Shown here: piece by piece, positions 1-6,993 of the stretch
How positions within the stretch are numbered: position 1 is the first letter of the stretch
How the letters are laid out: every line of letters begins with the position of its first letter
Assembly (NCBI GenBank): GCA_041750915.1
Contig: JBGSYJ010000128.1
Coordinates: 1 to 11,349 of the forward strand
DNA from: JBGSYJ01 sp041750915
GTDB taxonomy: Bacteria > Acidobacteriota > Thermoanaerobaculia > Gp7-AA8
Length of the DNA: 11,349 nucleotides
Direction: 5' to 3'
Program-made: the position numbers and the translations under genes
Notes under the pieces: generated by a model
What the model was told of the DNA's origin: nothing
Databases searched by the model: none
What the model saw: only the letters and a program-made list of their open reading frames with translations

Positions 1-108
1 CTGAACCCGAGAGACCGGATCGACCTGCAGTCGTTCGTCTGGTATTCGTGGCGGAAGGATTCGTACGGAGAGCGACCGGAAGAGGCAGGCGCGCAGAAAG
101 AAGTGTGA
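1..108 (+). CDS. C-terminal end of an unidentified protein (partial)
   Basis: Frame 1 is open from the first base of the window to a TGA at 106-108 and encodes 35 residues, beginning LNPRDRIDLQSFVWYSW and ending in a hydrophilic, charged tail (EEAGAQKEV). The aromatic stretch followed by a charged tail looks like a genuine protein C-terminus, and codons end in G or C as in the neighbouring genes. I do not recognise the family. The start lies outside the window. The palindromic element begins 24 nt after the stop. No function is proposed. Confidence 0.5.
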   Translation: MNPRDRIDLQSFVWYSWRKDSYGERPEEAGAQKEV

Positions 109-132
109 GGCTAGAGCGCGCGAAGCCAGGAT

Positions 133-302
133 TTGTCATCCCGAGCAAGTGTGGGTGTGGGGGAGGGGCGAGGGATCTCCGGCGATCGTACATTTGTGAT
201 TCTTGATGGGGCAGGTTGGGGGCGGCGGTCGATAGGCAACTATGTACCATCGCGTGAGGTCCCTCGCCCCTCCCACACGCCCACGCATGCTCGGGATGAC
301 AA
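133..302. repeat. MITE-like palindromic repeat, copy 1 (about 170 bp)
   Basis: The element is bounded by the inverted termini TTGTCATCCCGAGC (133-146) and GCTCGGGATGACAA (289-302). Inside these, a second pair of inverted segments carries GGGGCGAGGGATC on the left and its near complement GGTCCCTCGCCCC on the right, so each arm is roughly 50-60 nt around a loop that contains GGTCGATAGGCA. The same architecture, termini and length recur at 8662-8832. The right arm of this copy has drifted: CGCGTGAGG stands where copy 2 has CGCCGGAGA. It encodes no protein. It resembles a non-autonomous mobile palindrome or REP-like family, and similar TCATCCCGAGC-type repeats are familiar from Acidobacteria-like genomes. 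Transcribed, it would form a long hairpin upstream of the kinase gene. Confidence 0.8.
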
Positions 303-326
303 CTCCTGCGAGCCACGGCAGCCTTC

Positions 327-356
327 TCGACATCTCCGGCGCAGAGCGTGTACGAT
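327..356 (+). promoter_or_regulatory. Possible sigma70-like promoter for the Ser/Thr kinase gene
   Basis: TCGACA at 327-332 matches 5 of 6 bases of the -35 consensus. TACGAT at 351-356 matches 4 of 6 bases of the -10 consensus, with an 18-nt spacer. Transcription would begin near 363, giving a leader of about 35 nt before the ATG at 398. The site lies outside the upstream palindromic element, so the gene would keep its own promoter. This is a match by eye in GC-rich DNA and could be chance. Confidence 0.35.
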
Positions 357-397
357 CCGCTCGTTCCGGCCCGGCACCCATCCATAAAAGGAGCCCC

Positions 398-2599
398 ATG
401 ATCGGTCGTACGATCTCCCACTACAAAGTGACGGACAAACTCGGCTCCGGCGGTATGGGTGTCGTTTATGAAGCAGAGGACGTGCAGCTCGGGCGTCGCG
501 TTGCGCTCAAGTTTCTTCCGCCGGAGCTTGCGCGTGACGAAGCGACGCTCCAGCGGTTCCAGCGTGAGGCACGCGCTGCTTCGTCGCTCAACCATCCCAA
601 CATCTGCACGATCTACACGATCGACGAGCACGAATCGGAGAACTTCATCGTCATGGAGCGTCTCGAAGGCGAGGCGCTGAACGACAAGCTCAAGCGCGGG
701 CCGATTCCGCTGCGGTCGATTCTCGACACGGCGATCCAGGTCAGCGACGCCCTGGAGTCTGCGCACGCGAAGGGGATCGTCCACCGCGACCTGAAGCCGG
801 CGAACATCTTCATCACGAACCGCGACGAGGCAAAGATTCTCGACTTCGGTCTCGCGAAAATCGAGAAGATGCGGGGATCCGACGGCGCGGACGCCTCCAC
901 CGCAGTCCTGAAGGACGATCTGACGGCGGCGGGAACGACGCTCGGCACCATCGCCTACATGTCTCCCGAACAGGCCCGCGGCCAGTCGACCGACTCGCGC
1001 ACCGATCTCTTTTCACTCGGCACGGTCATCTATCAGATGGCGACGGGTGTGATGCCGTTTCAGGGCGCGACGTCGGCAGTCGTCTTCGAGGCGATCCTCA
1101 ATCGCGATCCCGTTCCACTGACAGAGCACAGTTCCGCACTGCCGCCGGAACTGAACCGGATTCTCGGCAAGGCGCTCGAGAAGGACCGCACCATGCGGTA
1201 TCAGAATGCGACCGATCTGAAGACCGACCTGATGCGGCTGCGCCGCGATATCGATGCGGGAAACCGGCAGGCGAACGACACGAGCAGCCCCCGCTCCGGC
1301 GCCTCCCCTGCGCAAGGGAGCTCGATCGCGGTGCTCTACTTCGAGAACCTCAGCGGAGTGAAAGAGGACGAGTACTTCCGCGACGGCATCACGGAAGACA
1401 TCATTACCGAACTGTCGAAGATCAGAGGCTTGCAAGTCTTCTCGCGCGCGACCGTGCTGACATTTCGCGACCGCACGGTGACGCCGCAGCATATCGGACA
1501 GCAGACCGGTGCATCGTTCGTTCTGACCGGCAGTCTGCGCAGGGCAGGAAACCGTCTGCGGATCAACGCGCAACTGATCGATGCGTCCACCGATTTCCCA
1601 CTCTGGTCGGAACGTTACGATCGGGAAATGAAGGACGTCTTCGAGGTTCAGGACGAGATCGCGCGAAATATCGCAGAGGCGCTTCGAATCACGCTAAGTC
1701 CGCAGGAAGAGAAGGCTCTCGCAGCGAGACCCACCGAGGATATGCAGGCATATGACCTCTACCTGAGAGGGCGAAACTACGCGCGTCGGATGTCGCGGCA
1801 GGACCTCGAGTTCGCACTCCAGATGTTCGAGAACGCCGTCTCGGCTGATCCGAACTTCGCGGTAGCGCATGCGGGGATCGCCTCGGTCTGCGCTCAGTAC
1901 TACTATCACTACGAACACTCGAAGACGTGGATCGACCGGGCGCGGGTAGCCGCCGAGAGAGCGACTGCAAGGGGGCAGGACACGCCCGAGGTTCGGATCG
2001 CGCAGGCCTGGGTCGCGTACGGCGAAGAAAAATTCGATGAGGCTCTCGCGCATACTCGCAAGGCACTCGCCCGCAATCCTGACATCGAGAGCGGCTATTA
2101 CCTCCTGGGACGGATTCTTTTTTCGGCCGGCCGCCATCAGGAGCTTGTCGAGCTCGGAGAGGAAGCGATCTCCCACGCGGGCGAGAACTACAATACCTAC
2201 ATTCCGATCCAGAATTCGCTCGGGGCGCTTGGGAAGCTCGAAGCGCAGCGCAAGATGCACGAGCGTGAGACCGAGGTTTTCGAGGCGCACCTTCGGAAGG
2301 TGCCGGAGGATGCCCGCGCGCACGTACTTCTCGGCGCAATCTACGCAGCACTGGACCGCCCTGAAGATGCCACGAGAGAAGGGAACATGGCGATGGCGCT
2401 GCGGCCTGACGACGCCATCATCATGTACAACGTCGCCTGCCTTTTCAGCAATCTGAAAAAGAAGCCGGAGGCGTTGAAGGCGCTGCGGAAGGCGCACGAA
2501 GGCGGGTTCACCGATCCGCAGTGGGCGCGGCAGGACCCCGACCTGGTTTTTCTTCAGGACGACCCGGAGTTCGATCGCCTCTATCCCGCAGTTCGCTGA
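398..2599 (+). CDS. Ser/Thr protein kinase with TolB-like domain and TPR repeats
   Basis: A 733-residue Hanks-type kinase. The N-terminal kinase domain (about residues 9-275) has a Gly-rich loop (LGSGGMGVVY, from L15), VALK lysine K38, catalytic HRDLKPAN with D131, DFG with D149, and SPE in place of APE with E191, so all catalytic residues are present. A Ser/Pro/Gly linker (about 285-307) leads to a TolB-like/FlgO-like domain (about 308-430, starting SIAVLYFENL). That domain is typical of proteins joining a kinase or cyclase to TPRs. The C-terminal half (about 450-733) is a TPR array with recurring A-P-D/N-P signatures. I see no transmembrane helix, so the protein is probably cytoplasmic, unlike many relatives. 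It should phosphorylate Ser/Thr on unknown targets, with the TPRs as docking surface. The start is ATG 398 with AAGGAG at 388-393; an upstream in-frame ATG at 242 would place the palindromic repeat inside the protein. Confidence 0.93.
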   Translation: MIGRTISHYKVTDKLGSGGMGVVYEAEDVQLGRRVALKFLPPELARDEATLQRFQREARAASSLNHPNICTIYTIDEHESENFIVMERLEGEALNDKLKRGPIPLRSILDTAIQVSDALESAHAKGIVHRDLKPANIFITNRDEAKILDFGLAKIEKMRGSDGADASTAVLKDDLTAAGTTLGTIAYMSPEQARGQSTDSRTDLFSLGTVIYQMATGVMPFQGATSAVVFEAILNRDPVPLTEHSSALPPELNRILGKALEKDRTMRYQNATDLKTDLMRLRRDIDAGNRQANDTSSPRSGASPAQGSSIAVLYFENLSGVKEDEYFRDGITEDIITELSKIRGLQVFSRATVLTFRDRTVTPQHIGQQTGASFVLTGSLRRAGNRLRINAQLIDASTDFPLWSERYDREMKDVFEVQDEIARNIAEALRITLSPQEEKALAARPTEDMQAYDLYLRGRNYARRMSRQDLEFALQMFENAVSADPNFAVAHAGIASVCAQYYYHYEHSKTWIDRARVAAERATARGQDTPEVRIAQAWVAYGEEKFDEALAHTRKALARNPDIESGYYLLGRILFSAGRHQELVELGEEAISHAGENYNTYIPIQNSLGALGKLEAQRKMHERETEVFEAHLRKVPEDARAHVLLGAIYAALDRPEDATREGNMAMALRPDDAIIMYNVACLFSNLKKKPEALKALRKAHEGGFTDPQWARQDPDLVFLQDDPEFDRLYPAVR

Positions 2600-2652
2600 G
2601 AATAAATCGCCGGACTGAAACCCTTTCGGGATCTTTCCGTCAAAAAAGCGTT

Positions 2653-4368
2653 ATGAGAGACGTTCTGGTGGCGACTGCTCTGGTTGTCGGGGCTCTCTTT
2701 GTAGGATGCGCCTCGATTCCACCGGCGCCGCCCGAACCCGCCCGCCCGTACATCACGCTCGAGAAAGAGCCGGAAGGCGAAGCATGGCGCGCGACGTGGC
2801 ACCTCGAGCGTCCGGCGAGCGAGTTGCGCTTTGAACGGAAGGGTGCGGGGTTCCGCTCGGAGCTGTTCGAGGTGCTCACGCCGGGCTTCACGATGCAGCG
2901 CGACGGTGACGCGGAGATCCTCCGCACCAGCGGCCAGCCAGCAGACACGATCTCGGTGCGCTTTCCGGAAGTCACGCGGCAGCTGGAAAAGGAGTACGAG
3001 TTTTTTCAGGAGTTCTCCGACGGAAGCGTCGCGATCTACACGGGACATCTCGTGGCGCGTCCGGTTCATCAGGACGATGTTGCGGACTGTCCTGAATGCT
3101 ACAGTCGGCGATTCCGTTTCATCGGGCCAGCCGGTGCCCCACTCGTGGTCGGCGGGCGTGTCGTGTCCTCGCCGTTCGAGTGGCGCGACGAAGGAGTACA
3201 GGGCGCTTACATCTACTTCGGCTCGATCGAGCCTGTTGAATCCGAGGAGATGATCTCGATCATCGATCCGGCGCTTCCTGCATGGCTGTTGGAGGAAACC
3301 TCGGCTGCCCTGCCCCGTCTCTTCGCGATGTACACCGAGCGGTTTGGTGTCGAGCTGGGGGAACGCCCCACCATCCTGTTCAATTACATCGACAGCGGCC
3401 ATTCGGGTTACTCGAGCGGAGGAGGAACGCTGCCTGGACAGATTCAGCTCACCGTCGATGGGGCCGCATGGAGGGAGCGCGCGCAGCCGGCATTCCTCAA
3501 CCTCTTTCACTTTCTCGCGCACGAAGCGGTTCATCTCTGGAATGGCCAGATCATCCATTATCGCGGGACGGAAGATTCCTGGATGCATGAGGGTTCGGCC
3601 GACGCGTTTGCGCAGCGGACGCTGCTAGAGCTGGGGCTGATCGACGAAGCGGCGTTCCTCGATTACCAGAGCGCAGCGCTCAACGAATGCCGCAAGCGTC
3701 TGGGAGATTTTCCGCTCCGGGAGGCCGCGGCCCGACAGGAGTTTCTGCTGTACTACTCGTGCGGGAATGCCATCGCTCTTCTGACTGAAGCGCGTAGCGG
3801 AGAGCGCGATCTCTTCGCATTCTGGAAGCGCCTCATCGACAGGTCGATCGAGTCCGGCACCTACGATTCCGACGACTACTTTGCCGTCTGGATGGAATCG
3901 GGCGCGACGACGGAGGATGTCGAGTCGCTGCGCCGGTTCGTCGAGCGGCGGGCCGACGGAGATGATCTCGTCGCGCTGCTCTCGGCGAGTGGAGTGAAGC
4001 TCGCTGACGATGCGAGGCCTCCCCAGAGTTACGGCCAGTCGGTGGCGCGCGATGCGCTGCTCGCGCTGCTTTCGGAACATTGCACCGGACCTTACGGCTT
4101 CAACGTCGGCGAGGGCGGGCTGGCGCTGACCGAATCGAACCAATGTGGCGCAATTCCCGGAGGCGCTCTCGTGACGAGCATCGGAGGCTTCCGTGTTCTC
4201 GGGGAGGGCCACCGCACCTGGGATGCGCTTCATGAACGCTGCGGTTCCGATACGCCTGTGGTCCTCGGTGTTCGAGTCGAAGGTTCGGACAAATCGATCG
4301 AGGTGGCGTGCTCGGAGAGGCTCGCTCCTCGCCCTGCGTGGCTGAAAATCGAGAGCCGTCCGCGGTGA
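2653..4368 (+). CDS. Gluzincin-type zinc metalloprotease lipoprotein with PDZ-like C-terminus
   Basis: A 571-residue predicted lipoprotein. The N-terminus MRDVLVATALVVGALFVGC is a signal peptide with lipobox FVGC, so C19 would be lipidated and the protein would act in the periplasm or at a membrane surface. Residues about 25-200 look like a beta-rich N-terminal region containing a CPEC pair (C146, C149). The catalytic region has HEAVH (290-294) followed after exactly 18 residues by E313 in WMHEGSAD: the HExxH-x18-E zinc site of gluzincins such as families M1 and M61. The C-terminus (about 476-560) resembles a PDZ domain, as in M61 peptidases. The exact family is uncertain because overall similarity was judged by motif only. 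The start follows from the signal peptide; the longer in-frame start at 2521 would bury it. No clear Shine-Dalgarno is seen. The gene begins 53 nt after the kinase gene and may share its transcript. Confidence 0.85.
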   Translation: MRDVLVATALVVGALFVGCASIPPAPPEPARPYITLEKEPEGEAWRATWHLERPASELRFERKGAGFRSELFEVLTPGFTMQRDGDAEILRTSGQPADTISVRFPEVTRQLEKEYEFFQEFSDGSVAIYTGHLVARPVHQDDVADCPECYSRRFRFIGPAGAPLVVGGRVVSSPFEWRDEGVQGAYIYFGSIEPVESEEMISIIDPALPAWLLEETSAALPRLFAMYTERFGVELGERPTILFNYIDSGHSGYSSGGGTLPGQIQLTVDGAAWRERAQPAFLNLFHFLAHEAVHLWNGQIIHYRGTEDSWMHEGSADAFAQRTLLELGLIDEAAFLDYQSAALNECRKRLGDFPLREAAARQEFLLYYSCGNAIALLTEARSGERDLFAFWKRLIDRSIESGTYDSDDYFAVWMESGATTEDVESLRRFVERRADGDDLVALLSASGVKLADDARPPQSYGQSVARDALLALLSEHCTGPYGFNVGEGGLALTESNQCGAIPGGALVTSIGGFRVLGEGHRTWDALHERCGSDTPVVLGVRVEGSDKSIEVACSERLAPRPAWLKIESRPR

Positions 4369-4381
4369 CGGACTGGTCCGT
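4368..4381 (+). terminator. Small hairpin at the stop codon of the protease gene
   Basis: ACGGACTGGTCCGT is a perfect palindrome that starts on the last base of the stop codon and is followed by TT. As RNA it gives a 5-bp stem with a 4-nt loop. It could be a weak terminator or an RNA end-protecting hairpin. There is no proper U-tract, so the terminator reading is tentative. Confidence 0.25.
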
Positions 4382-4412
4382 TTCCGCAGGCCTGCTTTCC
4401 TCCGTCGCATGA

Positions 4413-4418
4413 TTTAAT
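4413..4418 (+). promoter_or_regulatory. Possible -10 element just upstream of the trmO-like gene
   Basis: TTTAAT matches 5 of 6 bases of the TATAAT consensus and lies in the only AT-rich stretch of this 61-nt gap. No convincing -35 box is found 16-18 nt upstream. If used, transcription would start near 4425, only a few bases before the ATG at 4430. The mRNA would then be almost leaderless, which would fit the lack of a Shine-Dalgarno sequence there. Confidence 0.25.
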
Positions 4419-4429
4419 AGATTCCAGCC

Positions 4430-4933
4430 ATGGATACGCCGCTGTTCCAGCCGCGAGCTGTCGGTTTCGCACGGACGCCATTCCGCGAGACGGTGGAGAT
4501 TCCGAAGGGGCTGGGGGCAAAGCATGAGGCCGACGGGACGCTGGAAATTCTGCCGGAATTCGAGGCAGGTCTGACGGACATCGAGGGGTTCTCGCACCTG
4601 ATCGTTCTCTGGGTATTTCACCAGTCCGATGGCTACGAGCTCCTCGGAGCGCCGCCAACCGAGCCCATTCCGCATGGCGTGTTCGCGACACGCTCGCCCC
4701 GACGGCCGAATCCGATTGCATTGACGATCGTCAGACTGGAGCGGCGCGAGGGCCGTTTGCTGCACGTGCACGGCGTCGACATGCTCGACGGTTCGCCGAT
4801 TCTCGACATCAAGCCGTACCTCTCGGGAGTCGATCCGGAACTGTTGCGCCGCGGCTGGCTCGAGGAGGCTGAAAAGCGGCGTGACGTGTCGGGCGAGGCC
4901 GCGGCCCCGCAATTGCAGGATCGCGGGACTTAG
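4430..4933 (+). CDS. trmO: TrmO-type tRNA (t6A37) N6-methyltransferase, TsaA family
   Basis: A 167-residue member of the TsaA/TrmO (YaeB, VirR) family. Family hallmarks visible here are GVFATRSPRRPNPIAL (about residues 83-98), FSHLIVLWVFH (about 54-64) and MLDGSPILDIKPYL (about 117-130). In characterised members the enzyme uses S-adenosylmethionine to methylate N6 of threonylcarbamoyladenosine at position 37 of a threonine tRNA, giving m6t6A. This protein is shorter than the 235-residue E. coli enzyme and appears to lack its C-terminal extension, as do many bacterial and archaeal homologues, so the precise tRNA substrate is inferred. The ATG at 4430 has no obvious Shine-Dalgarno. The stop is 5 nt before the hybrid kinase ATG, so the two genes are probably co-transcribed, although no functional link is evident. 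Confidence 0.88.
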   Translation: MDTPLFQPRAVGFARTPFRETVEIPKGLGAKHEADGTLEILPEFEAGLTDIEGFSHLIVLWVFHQSDGYELLGAPPTEPIPHGVFATRSPRRPNPIALTIVRLERREGRLLHVHGVDMLDGSPILDIKPYLSGVDPELLRRGWLEEAEKRRDVSGEAAAPQLQDRGT

Positions 4934-4938
4934 CGCTC

Positions 4939-6594
4939 ATGAACAAGGTTCCACGGCAGACGTCGTCGACTGACGAATTCGCACTTCTGGTCGACGCAGT
5001 GCAGGACTATGCAATCTTTCTGTTGAGTCCCACGGGAGAGATCCGTTCCTGGAACCGCGGAGCAGCCCGAATCCTTGGATACACCTCTGAGGAGATTCTC
5101 GGGCGCCGGTTCTCGACCTTTTACACCGAAGTTGATCTGGCAGCGCGAAAGCCTGAACGGGAGCTCGAGGTCGCCGAAGCCGAGGGTCGCGTCGAGGACG
5201 AGGGATGGCGGATCCGGCAGGACGGCGGCAGGTTCTGGGCGAATACGGTGATCACAGCGCTGCGAGATTCCGATGGCGCGCTGCTCGGATTCGCGAAAGT
5301 CACGCGCGACCTCAGCGAGAGGCGGGTGGCGGAGGAGAATCTTCGCCAGAGCGAGGAGTTCTTTCGCCTGCTCGTACATTCGGTGAAGGATTACGCCATC
5401 TTCATGCTCGATCCGGAAGGGAATATCGTCAGCTGGAACGAGGGCGCGTACAGGGCCAAGGGTTACCGCGCGGAGGAGATCATCGGCCGGCATTTTTCGG
5501 TTTTCTATCCGGAAGAGGACGTGCTCGACGGCAAGCCGGAGCGCGAGCTGCGGATCGCGCGCAAAGAAGGCAGCGTCGAGGACGAAGGCTGGAGAATGCG
5601 CAAGGATGGGAGCCGCTTCTGGGCAAACGTCATCATTACGGCGGTCCTCGATTCCTCCGGAGAGTTGCGGGGCTTCGCGAAAGTGACACGCGACGTCACG
5701 GAACGGAGGCAGGCGGATGCGGACCGTCGGGCGCTGCTCGAACAGCGGGCCGCGCGGATGCAGGCCGAGCAGGAGCGCGCGGTCGCGGAGGCTTCTTTCA
5801 ATGCCGCTCGCGAAGCGAACCGGGCGAAAGACGAGTTTCTGATGACGCTTTCGCACGAGCTCCGAACCCCGATGACGCCGGCGGAGGGCCGGGTCGAGGT
5901 TGGCGCCCGGCGCAGTGCGGCGGATGTCGAGATCTCCGTCAGCGATAGCGGAGAGGGAATCGATCCGGAGTTTCTTCCCCATATCTTCGAGCCGTTTCGT
6001 CAGGGGGAGAACCCCCGCACGAGGGTACATGGGGGACTGGGCCTGGGCCTTTCCATCGTGCGGCATCGCGTCGAGGCGCACGGGGGATCGGTGCAGGCGG
6101 ACAGTGCGGGACGGGGTCAGGGTGCAACGTTCAGGGTGACGCTGCCGGTCACTTCGCATGGCCCGGTGGAAGCGAGCAGAGAGCCGGAGCGCACGAGTCG
6201 GACTGTCGAAGCGATCGATCCGAAACGCCTGAGCGGGTTGCACATTCTGGTCATCGATGATGATCGGGAAACGCGCGCTTTCGTGCGGGCCGTACTTCAG
6301 CATGCGGGTGCAGATGTGACGGCGGTCGAATCGGGGACGGAGGCGCTTCATCATCTCGAGACGCAGAAGCCCGACATGATCGTGACTGATCTTGCGATGC
6401 CTGGGACGGACGGGTACGAGCTCGCGCGAATCGTCCGCGCGGATCATCGGAACGCCGACGTGAAGATCGTCGCGCTGAGCGCATTTCCTGCAGCGAGCCA
6501 CGAGCCGGAGCAAAGCCGCTTCGACGCGCGTCTGTTCAAGCCGATCGAGCCGCTGGATCTCATCGAGGCGCTTGCGGCGATCGGTGCTGGGTAA
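4939..6594 (+). CDS. PAS-PAS-histidine kinase-receiver hybrid with internally deleted kinase core
   Basis: A 551-residue hybrid sensor protein without membrane segments. PAS 1 spans about residues 12-130 and PAS 2 about 140-255; they are near-duplicates (DYAIF, KPEREL, VEDEGWR, GFAKVTRD in both). A charged coiled coil (about 256-297) leads to the H-box SHELRTPM with phospho-acceptor H306. Directly after M312-T313 the sequence continues as PAEGRVEV and DSGEGI, the middle of the HATPase domain. The rest of the dimerisation helices and the whole N-box of the ATPase are missing, although the G1 (DSGEGID), F (IFEPFRQ) and G2 (GGLGLGLSIV) boxes are intact. The C-terminal receiver (about 433-550) is complete: D440-D442, phospho-acceptor D484, K534. 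The reading frame is preserved. The protein probably cannot autophosphorylate but could still bind PAS ligands and accept phosphate on D484. Translation starts 5 nt after the trmO stop, suggesting coupling. Confidence 0.88.
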   Translation: MNKVPRQTSSTDEFALLVDAVQDYAIFLLSPTGEIRSWNRGAARILGYTSEEILGRRFSTFYTEVDLAARKPERELEVAEAEGRVEDEGWRIRQDGGRFWANTVITALRDSDGALLGFAKVTRDLSERRVAEENLRQSEEFFRLLVHSVKDYAIFMLDPEGNIVSWNEGAYRAKGYRAEEIIGRHFSVFYPEEDVLDGKPERELRIARKEGSVEDEGWRMRKDGSRFWANVIITAVLDSSGELRGFAKVTRDVTERRQADADRRALLEQRAARMQAEQERAVAEASFNAAREANRAKDEFLMTLSHELRTPMTPAEGRVEVGARRSAADVEISVSDSGEGIDPEFLPHIFEPFRQGENPRTRVHGGLGLGLSIVRHRVEAHGGSVQADSAGRGQGATFRVTLPVTSHGPVEASREPERTSRTVEAIDPKRLSGLHILVIDDDRETRAFVRAVLQHAGADVTAVESGTEALHHLETQKPDMIVTDLAMPGTDGYELARIVRADHRNADVKIVALSAFPAASHEPEQSRFDARLFKPIEPLDLIEALAAIGAG

Positions 6595-6630
6595 GGTACG
6601 GGGTGCGCTGAGGGAGTGGGCTCCCGCATT

Positions 6631-6660
6631 CCCCTCTCCCCGTGTGAACGGGGAGAGGGG
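6631..6660. repeat. Perfect GC-rich hairpin repeat, copy A
   Basis: CCCCTCTCCCCG (6631-6642) and its exact reverse complement CGGGGAGAGGGG (6649-6660) flank the 6-nt loop TGTGAA. The unit is followed by TCAGGGGTGAGGGG, the usual tail of a widespread bacterial dispersed palindrome of the CCCTCTCCC/GGGAGAGGG type. It lies 36 nt past the hybrid kinase stop and would form a very stable RNA stem there. There is no U-tract, so a Rho-independent terminator role is uncertain, but transcription attenuation or 3' end protection is possible. Confidence 0.75.
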
Positions 6661-6791
6661 TCAGGGGTGAGGGGTCTCGCAGGCAATCCAAATGCAGCCG
6701 ACAGACACGGGAAGCTGCAAGCCCCCAACGCCCCTCTCCCGGCGCGCGACGATCTCGCAAGCTCTCAACGTCTGCGTGGTGCCGCGCGCCA

Positions 6792-6819
6792 CCCTCTCCC
6801 CGACTTCGCGGGGAGAGGG
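6792..6819. repeat. Perfect GC-rich hairpin repeat, copy B
   Basis: CCCTCTCCCCG (6792-6802) and CGGGGAGAGGG (6809-6819) form an 11-bp perfect stem around ACTTCG. The arms are the same sequence as copy A but the loop differs. A single unpaired relative of the left arm is at 6731-6742, with GGCGCGCG after it and a GCCGCGCG segment just before copy B, which hints at a larger folded or partly decayed composite repeat. Confidence 0.72.
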
Positions 6820-6982
6820 AGAGGGCGACGGATGGAGCGTTCCTTCAGGACCCTCAAGAGTCTGCTTCGATCCGCCTTTGCTGGCCGTGGTCACGCTATT
6901 GCAAACCTTATTCGGCGTGGCGCATGCGCGGCACAGGCAGTCGGTCATCGTCAGCTTCGATCGATCGACACGAGCAGTTCTC

Positions 6983-6988
6983 AGGAGG
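6983..6988 (+). promoter_or_regulatory. Shine-Dalgarno that decides the start of the haem lipoprotein gene
   Basis: AGGAGG is a full consensus ribosome binding site. Two ATGs follow in frame, at 6991 (2-nt spacer, too close) and 6994 (5-nt spacer). The second is therefore chosen as the start. Confidence 0.75.
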
Positions 6989-6993
6989 AAATG

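Larger units (their letters stand above)
6595..6982. other. Non-coding spacer with GC-rich hairpins
   Basis: About 390 nt separate the hybrid kinase from the ribosome binding site of the haem lipoprotein gene. The open frame that crosses it from 6616 has no gene-like residue composition, so I regard it as non-coding. It contains two perfect hairpins (6631-6660 and 6792-6819) and a lone related arm, CCCCTCTCCCGG, at 6731-6742. The stretch 6836-6980 must hold any promoter of the downstream gene, but I find no convincing -35/-10 pair there. No tRNA or riboswitch was recognised. Confidence 0.5.

Noticed and set aside
242..397. Longer N-terminus for the Ser/Thr kinase starting at ATG 242
   Set aside because: It would be encoded by the right arm of the palindromic repeat, has no Shine-Dalgarno, and ATG 398 has AAGGAG just upstream with the kinase fold beginning a few residues later.
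133..399. Small proteins on both strands within the palindromic element
   Set aside because: They are translations of the repeat arms; the other copy has mismatched frames and no conserved product.
2521..2652. Longer N-terminus for the metalloprotease starting at ATG 2521
   Set aside because: It overlaps the kinase 3' end and would place a textbook lipoprotein signal peptide in the interior of the protein.
5820..5890. Frameshift in the hybrid kinase
   Set aside because: The reading frame is continuous through the junction and matching motifs stay in one frame on both sides, so an in-frame deletion fits better.
4930..6513. Long minus-strand open frame opposite the hybrid kinase
   Set aside because: Its translation is Arg/His/Pro rich with no recognisable motif, whereas the plus strand encodes clear PAS, H-box and receiver motifs; it is a GC-rich shadow frame.
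6631..6819. CRISPR array
   Set aside because: The related units are self-complementary, only two and a half in number and unequally spaced, with no cas gene in the window.
6616..6993. Longer N-terminus for the haem lipoprotein
   Set aside because: The added 126 residues would be encoded by the hairpin repeats, have no protein-like pattern, and would bury the signal peptide; AGGAGG at 6983-6988 fixes the start at 6994.
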